DNA of 57,090 bases from NCBI GenBank assembly GCA_046590575.1, contig JBKJUS010000157.1:1-57090 (forward strand). Reading direction: 5' to 3'. The notes below the pieces were generated by a model. That model was not told the origin of the DNA. It made no database searches and saw nothing but the letters and a program-made list of their open reading frames with translations. This stretch comes from DATLNF01 sp046590575. GTDB lineage: Bacteria; Actinomycetota; Actinomycetes; BP-191. Position 1 is the first letter of the stretch. Every line of letters starts with the position of its first letter. This document shows positions 24,503 to 32,523 of this stretch, one piece after another. A program made the translations under genes and the position numbers.

Positions 24503-25111
24503 TCAGGCTGACGGCGCGGGCGGGCCCAGCCAGAGGAGCATCCGCGTGGGCGTATCAGTCGCCACCAGGCTGGACTGCGTCTGGATCGTCATCGCTGCGC
24601 AGCGGGATGCGGGGAGCCCGTCGATGTTCTCGTACCCCGGTCCGCCGTTGCTGGGGAAGCCAGCCAGCTTGAACGCCTCGTCCAGGACGTCATCGTTGGT
24701 GCTGGTCGAGCCAGCGACAAAGGCGCCGTGACGCGAATAGGCGGCGAGGTCGATGTCCGTCGCGGTCGTGCTGAACTCGATGCGGATCCACAAGTGTGCA
24801 CGTGGGGACCGGGGGACGACGTGGACCGTCTTGTAGACGAAATCCGACACCGGGATCGGCGCCTGGTGAAGGGCGGTGACGCCACGTCGGTGGCTGTAGC
24901 GGACCTCGACCGGGTGCCTGGCGTCGTGGCGATCGGTGACAGTGACGACCGGCGCGACCCGCGCCCGCTGCCGGTCTTCCGGCGTTTGGTCAACCCGGTT
25001 ACCCGGTCCGGCGACGCGGGGTGGGGCGCAACGTGGCGCAGCTGCCGCCACGCTGGGCGAGATGAGCGCGGCCGCAGTCATCATGATTGCTGTGCTCAGG
25101 ACCAGTCGCAT
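24503..25111 (-). CDS. Secreted protein of unknown function
   Basis: About 202 residues. The ATG at 25111 is preferred because GAAGGGGG sits about 9 bases upstream; the ATG at 25120 touches that site. Signal peptide (MRLVLSTAIMMTAAALI, cleavage near AAA). The mature part is basic at its start and then beta-rich: VYKTVHVVPRSPRAHLWIRI, TATDIDLAAYSRHGAFVAGS. The DIDLAAYSRHG segment followed by a GYENIDG motif resembles bacterial pre-peptidase or jelly-roll domains. Two cysteines lie far apart (PRCAPP, SRCAAM). Its neighbours are the truncated propeller remnant downstream and a membrane-anchored propeller upstream, all on the same strand, so this could be a decayed secreted-protein cluster. Confidence 0.6.
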   Translation of the reverse strand: MRLVLSTAIMMTAAALISPSVAAAAPRCAPPRVAGPGNRVDQTPEDRQRARVAPVVTVTDRHDARHPVEVRYSHRRGVTALHQAPIPVSDFVYKTVHVVPRSPRAHLWIRIEFSTTATDIDLAAYSRHGAFVAGSTSTNDDVLDEAFKLAGFPSNGGPGYENIDGLPASRCAAMTIQTQSSLVATDTPTRMLLWLGPPAPSA

Positions 25112-25227
25112 CGTGCTCATCCCCCTTCGGCACCAGGTTGTTCTGGTAACAACGATTCAAACGGCGGATCGATGTGGCGTCTGCGCCGACCGACACGGAC
25201 CCCGTGAGTATTCGTGCACACTTCGAG

Positions 25228-27258
25228 CTAGAGCTCTGGGCGTTGTCGGGCGTAATGGCCGTACGTCGTGGGTCCTTCTTGAGTGGTGAATGCCTCCGAG
25301 AGGAAGACCACGGTGCGGGCCTTGTCGGACACGCTGGGCTGGTAGCTCGTCCCGCTCTCTGACTGGCTGCCGTCGTCGAGCACCGAGACCCGGCTGGTGG
25401 TGCGCCGACGGAGGTCGTGGACGAAGACGTCGTACCGGTTGTTGGTGTCGCCGGCCACCAAGTCGGGTGCGTTGGAGGAGAAGGCGACATGCCCACCGTC
25501 GGGGGAGATTGCGGCCGCCACCGAAATGGCTACGAAGTTCGACCCCCCGGCATTGAGGGTGGATCCCGACCCGGCGGAGGGGTTGGACTGGCCCCCGGAC
25601 GAGTCCACGGAGACTCGGGTGGTGCGGTCGGACACCAGGTCGCGCACGAAGATGTCGATCTCGCCGTTGGTGTCATCTGCTACTGCGGGCTCGGCTGACT
25701 GGAAGACGGCGTAGCGCCCATCCCCTGAGAGGCATTGGCCGGACGGACAGCCGCCATCCACGTCAAGACCGGTGTGGGCGACGCTGACGGTCTCGACCTG
25801 CCGCCGCTTCCAGTCGGAGACGTAGACCTGCCCTTGCGCGACGAAAGCGACCCGATGGCCGTCGGCCGAGAGCCCAGCAACGGTGGCCTCAGTATCGGGG
25901 TTGCCCTCCTCGTCAGTGGACACCAGTCGGGTCTGCGCGGTGGCGGTGTCGTGGACGAAGACCTGCCGGCAGCAAGACGTGTTGTTGATGCGCTGGTCGG
26001 CCGGCCGCACCACGAGCTCAGGGGCTTGGCTCTCGAAGGCGACGTACCGTCCGTCGGCAGAGAGAGCGATCGTTGTCGGCTGGCCCTCGCTTCGTGTCTC
26101 CTCACCCTCCGAGGTCAAGCTGACTCGGGTGGTGCGACCGGTAGCGCGATCGCGGACGAAGGCGTCCCACATGCCGTTGTTGTCTTCGGGGACCAGCTTG
26201 GTGGCGAGGGAGTAGAACGCGACGAATCGGCCGTCCGGCGTGATGGCACCGACCCTGCTGTTCTCGTCGCCGTCGGTTTCGCCGCCGTCTGGTGACGAGA
26301 TCAGCTCCGTGAGTCCGGTGCGAAGATCGCGAACGTAGAGCTGCTGGCAAGCTCTGGTGTTGCTCGACCGCAGGTTGACGCACGGGTTGCCCGCGACGTT
26401 CGCTAGCGCACCTTCGGCGCTGTAGAGCACGTAGCGCCCATTCCCGCTCACCGCCGCCCGGTCGCCCACTCCGTCTACTTCCCGGACCAGGTCGGTGGTG
26501 CCGCGCAGGTCGAGACTGAAGACGACGGCGCCGCTGCCCAAGGTCTTCGTCACCTGAAACCAGTACGTCGTGCCGCGCTTCGCTGTGAAGCTCGTTGCCG
26601 CGTTGCCGGCGGCATCCGAGGCGCAGGCGACCTGTCGCAGCGTGGCCAGGGAAGTTCCGGTGAAGACACCTACAGCCGCCGACAGGTCGCTGCCCGTTGT
26701 CGTCGCCCGGAGGTCTGCGTCCGTGCGCGGGGTGTAGCGAAACCAGGTGGTCCCACCAGAAGACGTGCAGCTGCTCGGCTCGCCGGGCTGACGGTCCGAC
26801 GACTCGGAGTTCCGCGTCGTGAACGGCAGCCCGCGGACGGCGTACGCCGACGCGAAGTCATTGCTGCCGAGGTCCGTGCGGGTCTCGTCCCTAGGGGGGA
26901 CGGCGTCGGGCGTGTCACCCCTGCCGACACGCTCGATGGCCGGAGTCGATGCGCTCCCCGTGTCGGACCCGATCGGTACGGCGGGCGACACGGGCGTGCG
27001 GCGGAAGCCCGGCCCGAGTGCGTCCTCGACGAAGGCGTCGGTGAGCGGGAAGAACTCACCGAGCGGTCCGCGGGCGTAGTCGAGACCGTTGGCGCCGACC
27101 AAGCCGCCGAGCCCGGCCAGTCCGCCGAACCCGACCGCGGCGGTGACCGCTGCCAGGAGCAGCGCGATGACGAGGCTGACGCCGCCGGCAAGCAACATTG
27201 CTGGCTTGGCGCGGGGGAGCCGCGGCATCAGGGACCGGGGAATGTCGTGGACGTTCAT
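25228..27258 (-). CDS. Membrane-anchored TolB/WD40-like beta-propeller protein
   Basis: 676 residues. A single uncleaved transmembrane segment at about 20-50 (LLAGGVSLVIALLLAAVTAA, then Gly-rich) places the rest outside the membrane. After a spacer there is a beta-sandwich-like part (TTWFRYTPRTDADLRATTTG). Then six or more PD40-type blades follow: SGNGRYVLYSAE, TPDGRFVAFYS, SADGRYVAFES, SADGHRVAFVA, SGDGRYAVFQS and SPDGGHVAFSS, most followed by D-x-FVRDR/HD-type strands. Such propellers bind ligands or proteins. Its ATG is 2 bases after the stop of the sensor kinase, so the two are co-translated and it may be the kinase's extracytoplasmic partner. Confidence 0.82.
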   Translation of the reverse strand: MNVHDIPRSLMPRLPRAKPAMLLAGGVSLVIALLLAAVTAAVGFGGLAGLGGLVGANGLDYARGPLGEFFPLTDAFVEDALGPGFRRTPVSPAVPIGSDTGSASTPAIERVGRGDTPDAVPPRDETRTDLGSNDFASAYAVRGLPFTTRNSESSDRQPGEPSSCTSSGGTTWFRYTPRTDADLRATTTGSDLSAAVGVFTGTSLATLRQVACASDAAGNAATSFTAKRGTTYWFQVTKTLGSGAVVFSLDLRGTTDLVREVDGVGDRAAVSGNGRYVLYSAEGALANVAGNPCVNLRSSNTRACQQLYVRDLRTGLTELISSPDGGETDGDENSRVGAITPDGRFVAFYSLATKLVPEDNNGMWDAFVRDRATGRTTRVSLTSEGEETRSEGQPTTIALSADGRYVAFESQAPELVVRPADQRINNTSCCRQVFVHDTATAQTRLVSTDEEGNPDTEATVAGLSADGHRVAFVAQGQVYVSDWKRRQVETVSVAHTGLDVDGGCPSGQCLSGDGRYAVFQSAEPAVADDTNGEIDIFVRDLVSDRTTRVSVDSSGGQSNPSAGSGSTLNAGGSNFVAISVAAAISPDGGHVAFSSNAPDLVAGDTNNRYDVFVHDLRRRTTSRVSVLDDGSQSESGTSYQPSVSDKARTVVFLSEAFTTQEGPTTYGHYARQRPEL

Positions 27259-27260
27259 CG

Positions 27261-29237
27261 TCAGACGCTCGCCGTTGTCCGTACCCGCGAGGCGGGGCGC
27301 GACCGTGGGTGTGATCCGGTACTTGCAACGACGGGCAAAGAGATGGTGAACGTCGTGCCCGTCTCCGTGCTCTCGTAGCGGAGGGAGCCGTCGAGTGCCG
27401 TCATCAGTCGGTGCGCCAGCGCAAGGCCGAGCCCACTGGACGCCTCTCCGTGTTGCGTGCTGGTGCCCTTGACCCGGTAGAACGGCTCGAAGATCTGCTC
27501 GCCGATGTCGGCAGGGATGCCGACGCCGGTGTCGGTCACCGCGATCTCGACCACATCGCCTACGGCGGCGGCAGAGACCGTGACTGTGCCGCCGGCCGGC
27601 GTGTATTTCACTGCGTTGTCCACGATGTTGAGGATTACCTCACGCAGACGCCGAGGGTCAGCCGCGACGACGGGGAGCGACCGTGGCGTGCGCACTGTGA
27701 GGGTGATGTCGCGCGCCGCGGCCAGTCCACGCAGCGTGCTGCGGAGGTCGTCGAGGGCGGCCCGTGGATCGACCGGCTCGATGGTGATCTCGAGCCGGCC
27801 CGCCTCGGCGCGGGCCACTTCGAGGATGTCGTTCACGAGAGTCAGGAGCTGCGTTCCGGAGCGCCGGATCGACTCCGCCGCCTCACCCGTAGCCGAGGGG
27901 TCGGACGCGGTGACACCGTCCTCCAGTAGATCTGCCTGGTTGATGATGATGGCCAACGGAGTGCGCAGCTCGTGGCTGAGCATCGCGAAGAAGTTGCTGC
28001 GCTCCTGCATCAGACGTTGCACTTCGGCGGTGCGCTGTTCGACACGTGACTCCAGCGTCGCGTGGCTCGCCTGGAGCTCGTCGGCCATCTGGTTGAGGCC
28101 CTGGGCCAGCTCGCCCAGCTCGTCGTGGGCGACGACCCTCGCCCGCGCGGAGAGGTCGCCCTGACCCAGTGCCCGACTAGTCGCGAGAAGGGGCTGCACC
28201 TGCCCGAGGATGTACTTCGACAGCAGTGCGCCCAGGCCGACGACGCCGATCATCGCGAGCAGCACGATGAACGCGAGGCGATACGCAGCGTCCCGGACGG
28301 AGTCGAAAGACGCCCCAGCCGGCAGGGTGACGGCGATCGAGCCGCGACGTTCACCCTGGATGGTCAGCGGCGCGAATACGGTCGCGGTCTCCTTGCCGGA
28401 GACTTTGCTGCCTAACCGGACCAGCTCCGACCGGGCCCGCTCCGGCGGCTTACCGGCTGGGGCGAGCCCCGCGGCGGCGAGCAGCTCACCATCGGCGTCG
28501 TACATCGCGACGCCTGCGTTGTCGGACGAGCTGACGGTGAGCGTGGCGGCGCGTGCGACCACCTCGAGGTCGATGGCGACCACGGCCACGCCGGAAGCAT
28601 CACACGTCGCGTTGGCCGAGCACACCGGGTTGGCAATCGCGAGCATCGACGAGCTGGCCGAGGTGAGGAACGCAGCCGCCTTGGCCCCGGTGTCGTCGCC
28701 GACGACCTGCGCGACGAGCAGGCCGAACTCCGGCGTGGAGAGCTCCGGCGAGGTGAGATTGGGGGTCAGCGAGCCGGCCGGTGCCGATCGGCGGAACGCT
28801 ACGAGCGGCTTGCCCGCCCCGTCGGTCACCGTGAGCAGACCCAGGTCCCCCTTCAGGGCCACCACCGACTCGACCAGGCGGGTGACCACAGCGGTGTCGC
28901 GTCGGCGAACCGCGGCGTCCATGCCCTGAATGTTGGCCGCGAAGTTGGCGGACTCGAGCAGGTAGAGCTCGCGGTTGTTGAGCGCGGCACGCGCCTCGAC
29001 CAGGCGTCGGGACAGGTCCTGGTCGAGCTGGGTCTGCGCCCGCGCGCCGAGGTCGCGCATGATGAAGAACGTCCCGGCTGTGCCCAGGACGACCATCAGC
29101 GCGAGGAACGGCAGGAGCAGCTTCCAGAAGAGCGGCAGCGACATCGGGTCGATGGCACGCGGCAACCGCAACCGTCTCGCCTGTTCAGCGGGAACGGCGG
29201 CGGTGTCCATGCTGAGAACCCCCACGCTGGTCATCAT
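27261..29237 (-). CDS. Membrane sensor histidine kinase (Cache-like sensor, HAMP, HisKA, HATPase_c)
   Basis: 658 residues. TM1 at about 38-60, an extracytoplasmic sensor of about 260 residues resembling a double Cache fold (VTDGAGKPLVAFRR, MYDADGELLAAAG), TM2 at about 320-340, HAMP 341-395, a coiled linker (ATLESRVEQRTAEVQRLMQE), HisKA with phospho-acceptor His422 in FFAMLSHELRTPL, and a HATPase domain with N box NIVDNAVKYTP, G1 DTGVGIP and G2 SSGLGLALAH. The start is uncertain among three close Met codons. No response regulator is next to it on the same strand. The only receiver domain nearby is fused to the cyclase encoded divergently 86 bases away, which is the obvious candidate partner. 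Confidence 0.9.
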   Translation of the reverse strand: MMTSVGVLSMDTAAVPAEQARRLRLPRAIDPMSLPLFWKLLLPFLALMVVLGTAGTFFIMRDLGARAQTQLDQDLSRRLVEARAALNNRELYLLESANFAANIQGMDAAVRRRDTAVVTRLVESVVALKGDLGLLTVTDGAGKPLVAFRRSAPAGSLTPNLTSPELSTPEFGLLVAQVVGDDTGAKAAAFLTSASSSMLAIANPVCSANATCDASGVAVVAIDLEVVARAATLTVSSSDNAGVAMYDADGELLAAAGLAPAGKPPERARSELVRLGSKVSGKETATVFAPLTIQGERRGSIAVTLPAGASFDSVRDAAYRLAFIVLLAMIGVVGLGALLSKYILGQVQPLLATSRALGQGDLSARARVVAHDELGELAQGLNQMADELQASHATLESRVEQRTAEVQRLMQERSNFFAMLSHELRTPLAIIINQADLLEDGVTASDPSATGEAAESIRRSGTQLLTLVNDILEVARAEAGRLEITIEPVDPRAALDDLRSTLRGLAAARDITLTVRTPRSLPVVAADPRRLREVILNIVDNAVKYTPAGGTVTVSAAAVGDVVEIAVTDTGVGIPADIGEQIFEPFYRVKGTSTQHGEASSGLGLALAHRLMTALDGSLRYESTETGTTFTISLPVVASTGSHPRSRPASRVRTTASV

Positions 29238-29323
29238 CTTGCTTGAGATGGTCGCATCCGGAGGGCGGGCGCGTCCCTGCCATGGGGCAGGCGGTCTATG
29301 TGTATTAGTGCATACTCAGCCGC

Positions 29324-30364
29324 GTGCGAGGACAGCGGGGGACGTCGCCACGCGGCCTGGCGACGATTCTCAACACCGACATCGTCGGTTCGACGCCGCT
29401 CGCGGCCAAGATGGGCGACCGCAAGTGGCTCGCGCTGCTCGACAAGCACCATCAGGTCGTTCGCGCGTGCCTCACCCGGCACGGCGGCGAGGAGACCAGG
29501 GTCGTAGGTGACGGATTTGTCGCTGTCTTCGACAGCCCGACGACGGCCATCTGCTGCGCACTGGACATCCACGACGCCGTAGAGAAGCTCGACCTCTCCA
29601 TCCGCGCGGGGATCCATGTCGGTGAGGCAGACGTCGGCGAAAAGGAGCCGAGCGGCCTCGCGATGCACATCGGCGCCCGGGTGGGCGCACTCGCTGAGGG
29701 CGGCGCAACGCTCGTGACCAGCACCGTGCGCGACCTGTGCGCCGGGGCCGACGTCGTATTCAACGAGCGCGGGCTGCACGCTCTGCGCGGTTTGCCGGGA
29801 GAGTGGCACCTCTTCGAGGTGGACCGATTGGCGACCGTCCGCCCTGAGCCGGCGAAGGCCGCGAAGTCGACCGCCAAGAAGGCGGCTCGTCCCAAGGCTG
29901 CGGCGTCGACTGCCGCGCCCATCTCGCTCATGCTCGTCGACGACCATCCGATGTGGCGCGAGACCCTGCGCAAGGTGCTTGAGCGGAGCAAGGTCGGCAC
30001 GGTGGTCGCGGAGGCGGGCGACGGACGCGAGGCGGTCGAGCTTGCCAGGGCGGCGCGCCCCGACGTCGTCATCATGGACATGCACATGCCCAACTTCGAC
30101 GGCGTCGAGGCGACCCGCGCGCTGGCGAAGGAGATGCCGGAGATCAAAGTTCTGGTGCTCTCTTCAGCCGACGACCGTGAGCAGGTTTTGGCAGCACTGA
30201 GCGCCGGAGCCTCGGGTTATCTGCTCAAGACATCTGCGTCCAAGGACGTGATCGACGGCGTACGCCGGGTGCATGCCGGCGAGCTCGTGTTCCCACCGGC
30301 GCTCGCCAGCGTCGTGCTCCAGGAGCTGCGGCGTATGGGTGAGCCGAGCAGCCCGACCACATGA
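29324..30364 (+). CDS. Class III nucleotide cyclase fused to a response-regulator receiver domain
   Basis: 346 residues from a GTG start. Residues 10-165 form a cyclase homology domain: metal Asp19 in ILNTDIVGST, GDG at 62-64, HIGARV at 115-120. A Lys/Ala-rich linker at 176-195 resembles a flexible histone-tail-like tether. Residues 200-325 are a NarL-type receiver: Asp206/207 (LVDDHP), phospho-acceptor Asp252 (IMDMHMP), and Lys302 (YLLKTS). There is no HTH after it, so the output must be the cyclase. Non-canonical points: Arg59 where substrate Lys is usual, a Glu-Pro-Ser-Gly segment in place of the Asp-Val-x-Gly substrate site, and His115 in place of transition-state Asn; Arg119 is kept. Activity and product need testing. 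Its stop overlaps the next ATG (ATGA). Confidence 0.85.
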   Translation: MRGQRGTSPRGLATILNTDIVGSTPLAAKMGDRKWLALLDKHHQVVRACLTRHGGEETRVVGDGFVAVFDSPTTAICCALDIHDAVEKLDLSIRAGIHVGEADVGEKEPSGLAMHIGARVGALAEGGATLVTSTVRDLCAGADVVFNERGLHALRGLPGEWHLFEVDRLATVRPEPAKAAKSTAKKAARPKAAASTAAPISLMLVDDHPMWRETLRKVLERSKVGTVVAEAGDGREAVELARAARPDVVIMDMHMPNFDGVEATRALAKEMPEIKVLVLSSADDREQVLAALSAGASGYLLKTSASKDVIDGVRRVHAGELVFPPALASVVLQELRRMGEPSSPTT

Positions 30365-31008
30365 CCTCTGGTCCGAGTCCGAACGGGTTCGAAGGCCTCG
30401 CGGCGCTTGCCACGTCTCGGCACTTCACAGCTGGAGCCGCACTTTTTCACGCCGGTGACCCGTCCGACTGGGTCGTCCTCGTCACCCGGGGTCGGGTCAA
30501 GATCGTCGACCAGACAGCCGACGGCCGCGAGGTGCTGTTGGCCGTTCGAGGTCCGGGAGAGCTGATCGGCGAGCTCTCCGCGATCGACGGCGAGCCCCGC
30601 TCAGCATCGGCTGTCGCCATGGACCCGGTCGAGGTCCAGATGATCAACGCAGCCGGGTTCCACGGCTACCTCGAGGCGCATCCTGTCGCAGCCGTCGCTC
30701 TACTTCGGCTGGTCACTGTCCGACTGCGTGACGCCGACCGCAAGCGGGTGGAATACAGCTCGCACGACGTGCTCGGCCGGGTAGCACGCCGACTGCTCGA
30801 GCTCGCGCAGGAGTACGGCGAGCCGGCGGGCACCGGCGTTCGCATCACGCTGCCGATCAGCCAGGATGAGCTGGCGAGCTACACCGCATCGTCTCGCGAG
30901 GCCGTCGCCAAAGCACTTCGTTCGTTGCGAGACCGGCGGGTGATCACGACCGACCGGCGCGCGATCACCGTGGTCGACGTCGAGGCCCTGCGGATGCGCG
31001 CCGGGTGA
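30361..31008 (+). CDS. Crp/Fnr-family cyclic-nucleotide-responsive transcription regulator
   Basis: 215 residues. An N-terminal cNMP-binding beta-barrel occupies about 15-125 and has the phosphate-binding cassette GELIGELSAIDGEPRSASAV, in which Glu71, Arg80 and Ser81 match the residues that hold the cyclic phosphate and ribose in E. coli CRP. A dimer helix follows, then a winged helix at about 165-200 (LPISQDELASYTASSREAVA, LRSLRDRRVI). No Fnr-type cysteine cluster is present, so a nucleotide ligand is more likely than an iron-sulfur cluster. The gene overlaps the cyclase-receiver stop by ATGA, which implies translational coupling and a shared function. A large hairpin follows. Confidence 0.9.
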   Translation: MTSGPSPNGFEGLAALATSRHFTAGAALFHAGDPSDWVVLVTRGRVKIVDQTADGREVLLAVRGPGELIGELSAIDGEPRSASAVAMDPVEVQMINAAGFHGYLEAHPVAAVALLRLVTVRLRDADRKRVEYSSHDVLGRVARRLLELAQEYGEPAGTGVRITLPISQDELASYTASSREAVAKALRSLRDRRVITTDRRAITVVDVEALRMRAG

Positions 31009-31114
31009 CATCGAGCGCGGCGGGACGGCGCCGCTCGCGACCTGCGGACGTGGAAAGACCACTGTGAGCACTCCGAGGATGCGCAGCGCAGCCCCAACGA
31101 AGGCCCAGCTGGTC

Positions 31115-31169
31115 GAGTGGCTCAGATGTCTCGGCTGCGGCGCCCCGAGCCGAGACAGCCGAGCCACTC
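31115..31169 (+). terminator. Two-part hairpin terminator after the crp-like gene
   Basis: Outer arms GAGTGGCTC (31115-31123) and GAGCCACTC (31161-31169), inner arms TCTCGGCT (31129-31136) and AGCCGAGA (31148-31155), separated by small internal loops. It separates the cyclase-crp operon from the phosphatase gene. Confidence 0.7.
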
Positions 31170-31223
31170 ATGCCGAGCGGAGGCGACCGGCGGCGCCTGG
31201 ATTCGTTGACGACGGCCGCCGCG

Positions 31224-31229
31224 TAGTGT
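31224..31229 (+). promoter_or_regulatory. Candidate -10 (TAGTGT) for the GAF-SpoIIE gene
   Basis: TAGTGT ends seven bases before the ATG at 31237, consistent with leaderless transcription. TTGACG lies at 31206-31211, but the 12-base spacer is too short for a standard -35. Confidence 0.35.
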
Positions 31230-31236
31230 TCCGACG

Positions 31237-32499
31237 ATGAGCGAGCTTCTACGGCCGATCACGCAGGACTTCGGTGACCAGGCCCTGAGCAAGCTGATAG
31301 CGGACGCTCAGCTGGCCCCGCCGCACGAGCTAGCTGGGCTGATCGACCAGTGCGCAAAGGAGCTCGGTGCGCGCACTGCGGTTGCCTACCTGGCTGACCT
31401 CCAGCAGCAGGTTCTCTCGCCGTTCGTCTCTCAAGACGGTCCGGGCGAAGGCGTGGCGCTGACCCCGCTCGACGTGGACGGGACGATGGCGGGCCGCGCA
31501 TATCAGTCGTTCGAGGTGCAGAGCCAGGATGCCGGCGGCGACGGAGTCCGCATGTGGTTGCCGCTTCTGGTGGGCACCGACCGGCTCGGGGTGCTCTGTG
31601 TGGCCTTCGGTGACGCGGCGACACTGCAGGGGGACGCCGGACCGCTGTCTGCCCTGCTTGCCCGGTTCGCGTTGATCACTGCAGAGCTCCTCGAGGCGAA
31701 GTCACCGTACGGCGACACGCTCATTCAGCTGCGGCGACGCACCGAGATGGGTCTGGCCGCGGAGATCCAGTGGTCGTTGTTGCCACCGCTGACGTTTGCC
31801 AGCCGTCCGGTGACGGTCGCTGCTGCCCTGGAGCCCGCCTACCTCGTGGCCGGCGACACCATCGACTACTCCGTCGACGCCGGACGCACCCGGGTGGCAG
31901 TGTTCGACGTGATGGGTCACGGATTGCACAGTGCGCAGTGCGCTGTGCTGGCCGTAGCTGCGTACCGCAATTCCCGTCGCGCAGGACGCAGCCTGACCGA
32001 GTCGCTGCAGAGCATCGACGAGGCACTGCTTGCGGGACTCGGCGGAGACGTCTACGCCACCGCGGTGCTGGCGGAACTTGCGACAGACACCGGGCTGCTG
32101 CAGTGGGTCAACGCCGGACACCCAGAGCCACTGCTTCTTCGCGGCGGCAAGCTGATCAAGACGCTGCACGTCGAGCACGGTCCGCCAGTGGGTCTGGGGG
32201 ACCTCTACGCGGCCTACCCCATCGCGGTCGGTAGCGAGCAGCTCGAGCCTGGCGACCGGATCCTGCTCTACACCGACGGTGTGGTCGAGGCGCGGTCGCC
32301 AAGTGGAGAGTTCTTCGGCGTCGACCGGCTGGCTGACCTCATCATCCGCCATCTGGCTGGCGGGCTGCCTGCTCCCGAGACCATGCGTCGCGTCGTGCGA
32401 GAGCTGCTCGACCACCATCAGGACCAGCTCAGCGACGACGCTTCCATGCTTCTGCTGGAGTGGCGCAGCGGCAACGAAGAGGCGTTGACGCCGTCGTGA
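31237..32499 (+). CDS. GAF-domain PP2C/SpoIIE-type serine phosphatase
   Basis: 420 residues, cytoplasmic. A GAF-like sensor lies at about 30-155 (ELGARTAVAYLADLQQQVLS, VRMWLPLLVGTDRLGVLCVA). A short helix (RRRTEMGLAAEIQWSLLPP) leads to the SpoIIE phosphatase domain at about 185-415. Metal-site motifs: AGDTIDYSVD (about 206), FDVMGHGLHSAQ (Asp224), VNAGHPEPLLLRGG, LYTDGVVEARS and DDASMLLLEW at the end. Proteins of this class dephosphorylate anti-sigma-factor antagonists and so switch on alternative sigma factors in response to a ligand. No anti-sigma or STAS gene is adjacent. It may extend the neighbouring signalling cluster, although it has its own promoter. Confidence 0.88.
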   Translation: MSELLRPITQDFGDQALSKLIADAQLAPPHELAGLIDQCAKELGARTAVAYLADLQQQVLSPFVSQDGPGEGVALTPLDVDGTMAGRAYQSFEVQSQDAGGDGVRMWLPLLVGTDRLGVLCVAFGDAATLQGDAGPLSALLARFALITAELLEAKSPYGDTLIQLRRRTEMGLAAEIQWSLLPPLTFASRPVTVAAALEPAYLVAGDTIDYSVDAGRTRVAVFDVMGHGLHSAQCAVLAVAAYRNSRRAGRSLTESLQSIDEALLAGLGGDVYATAVLAELATDTGLLQWVNAGHPEPLLLRGGKLIKTLHVEHGPPVGLGDLYAAYPIAVGSEQLEPGDRILLYTDGVVEARSPSGEFFGVDRLADLIIRHLAGGLPAPETMRRVVRELLDHHQDQLSDDASMLLLEWRSGNEEALTPS

Positions 32500-32523
32500 C
32501 GGGGCCCAACACGCTCTGACGGC

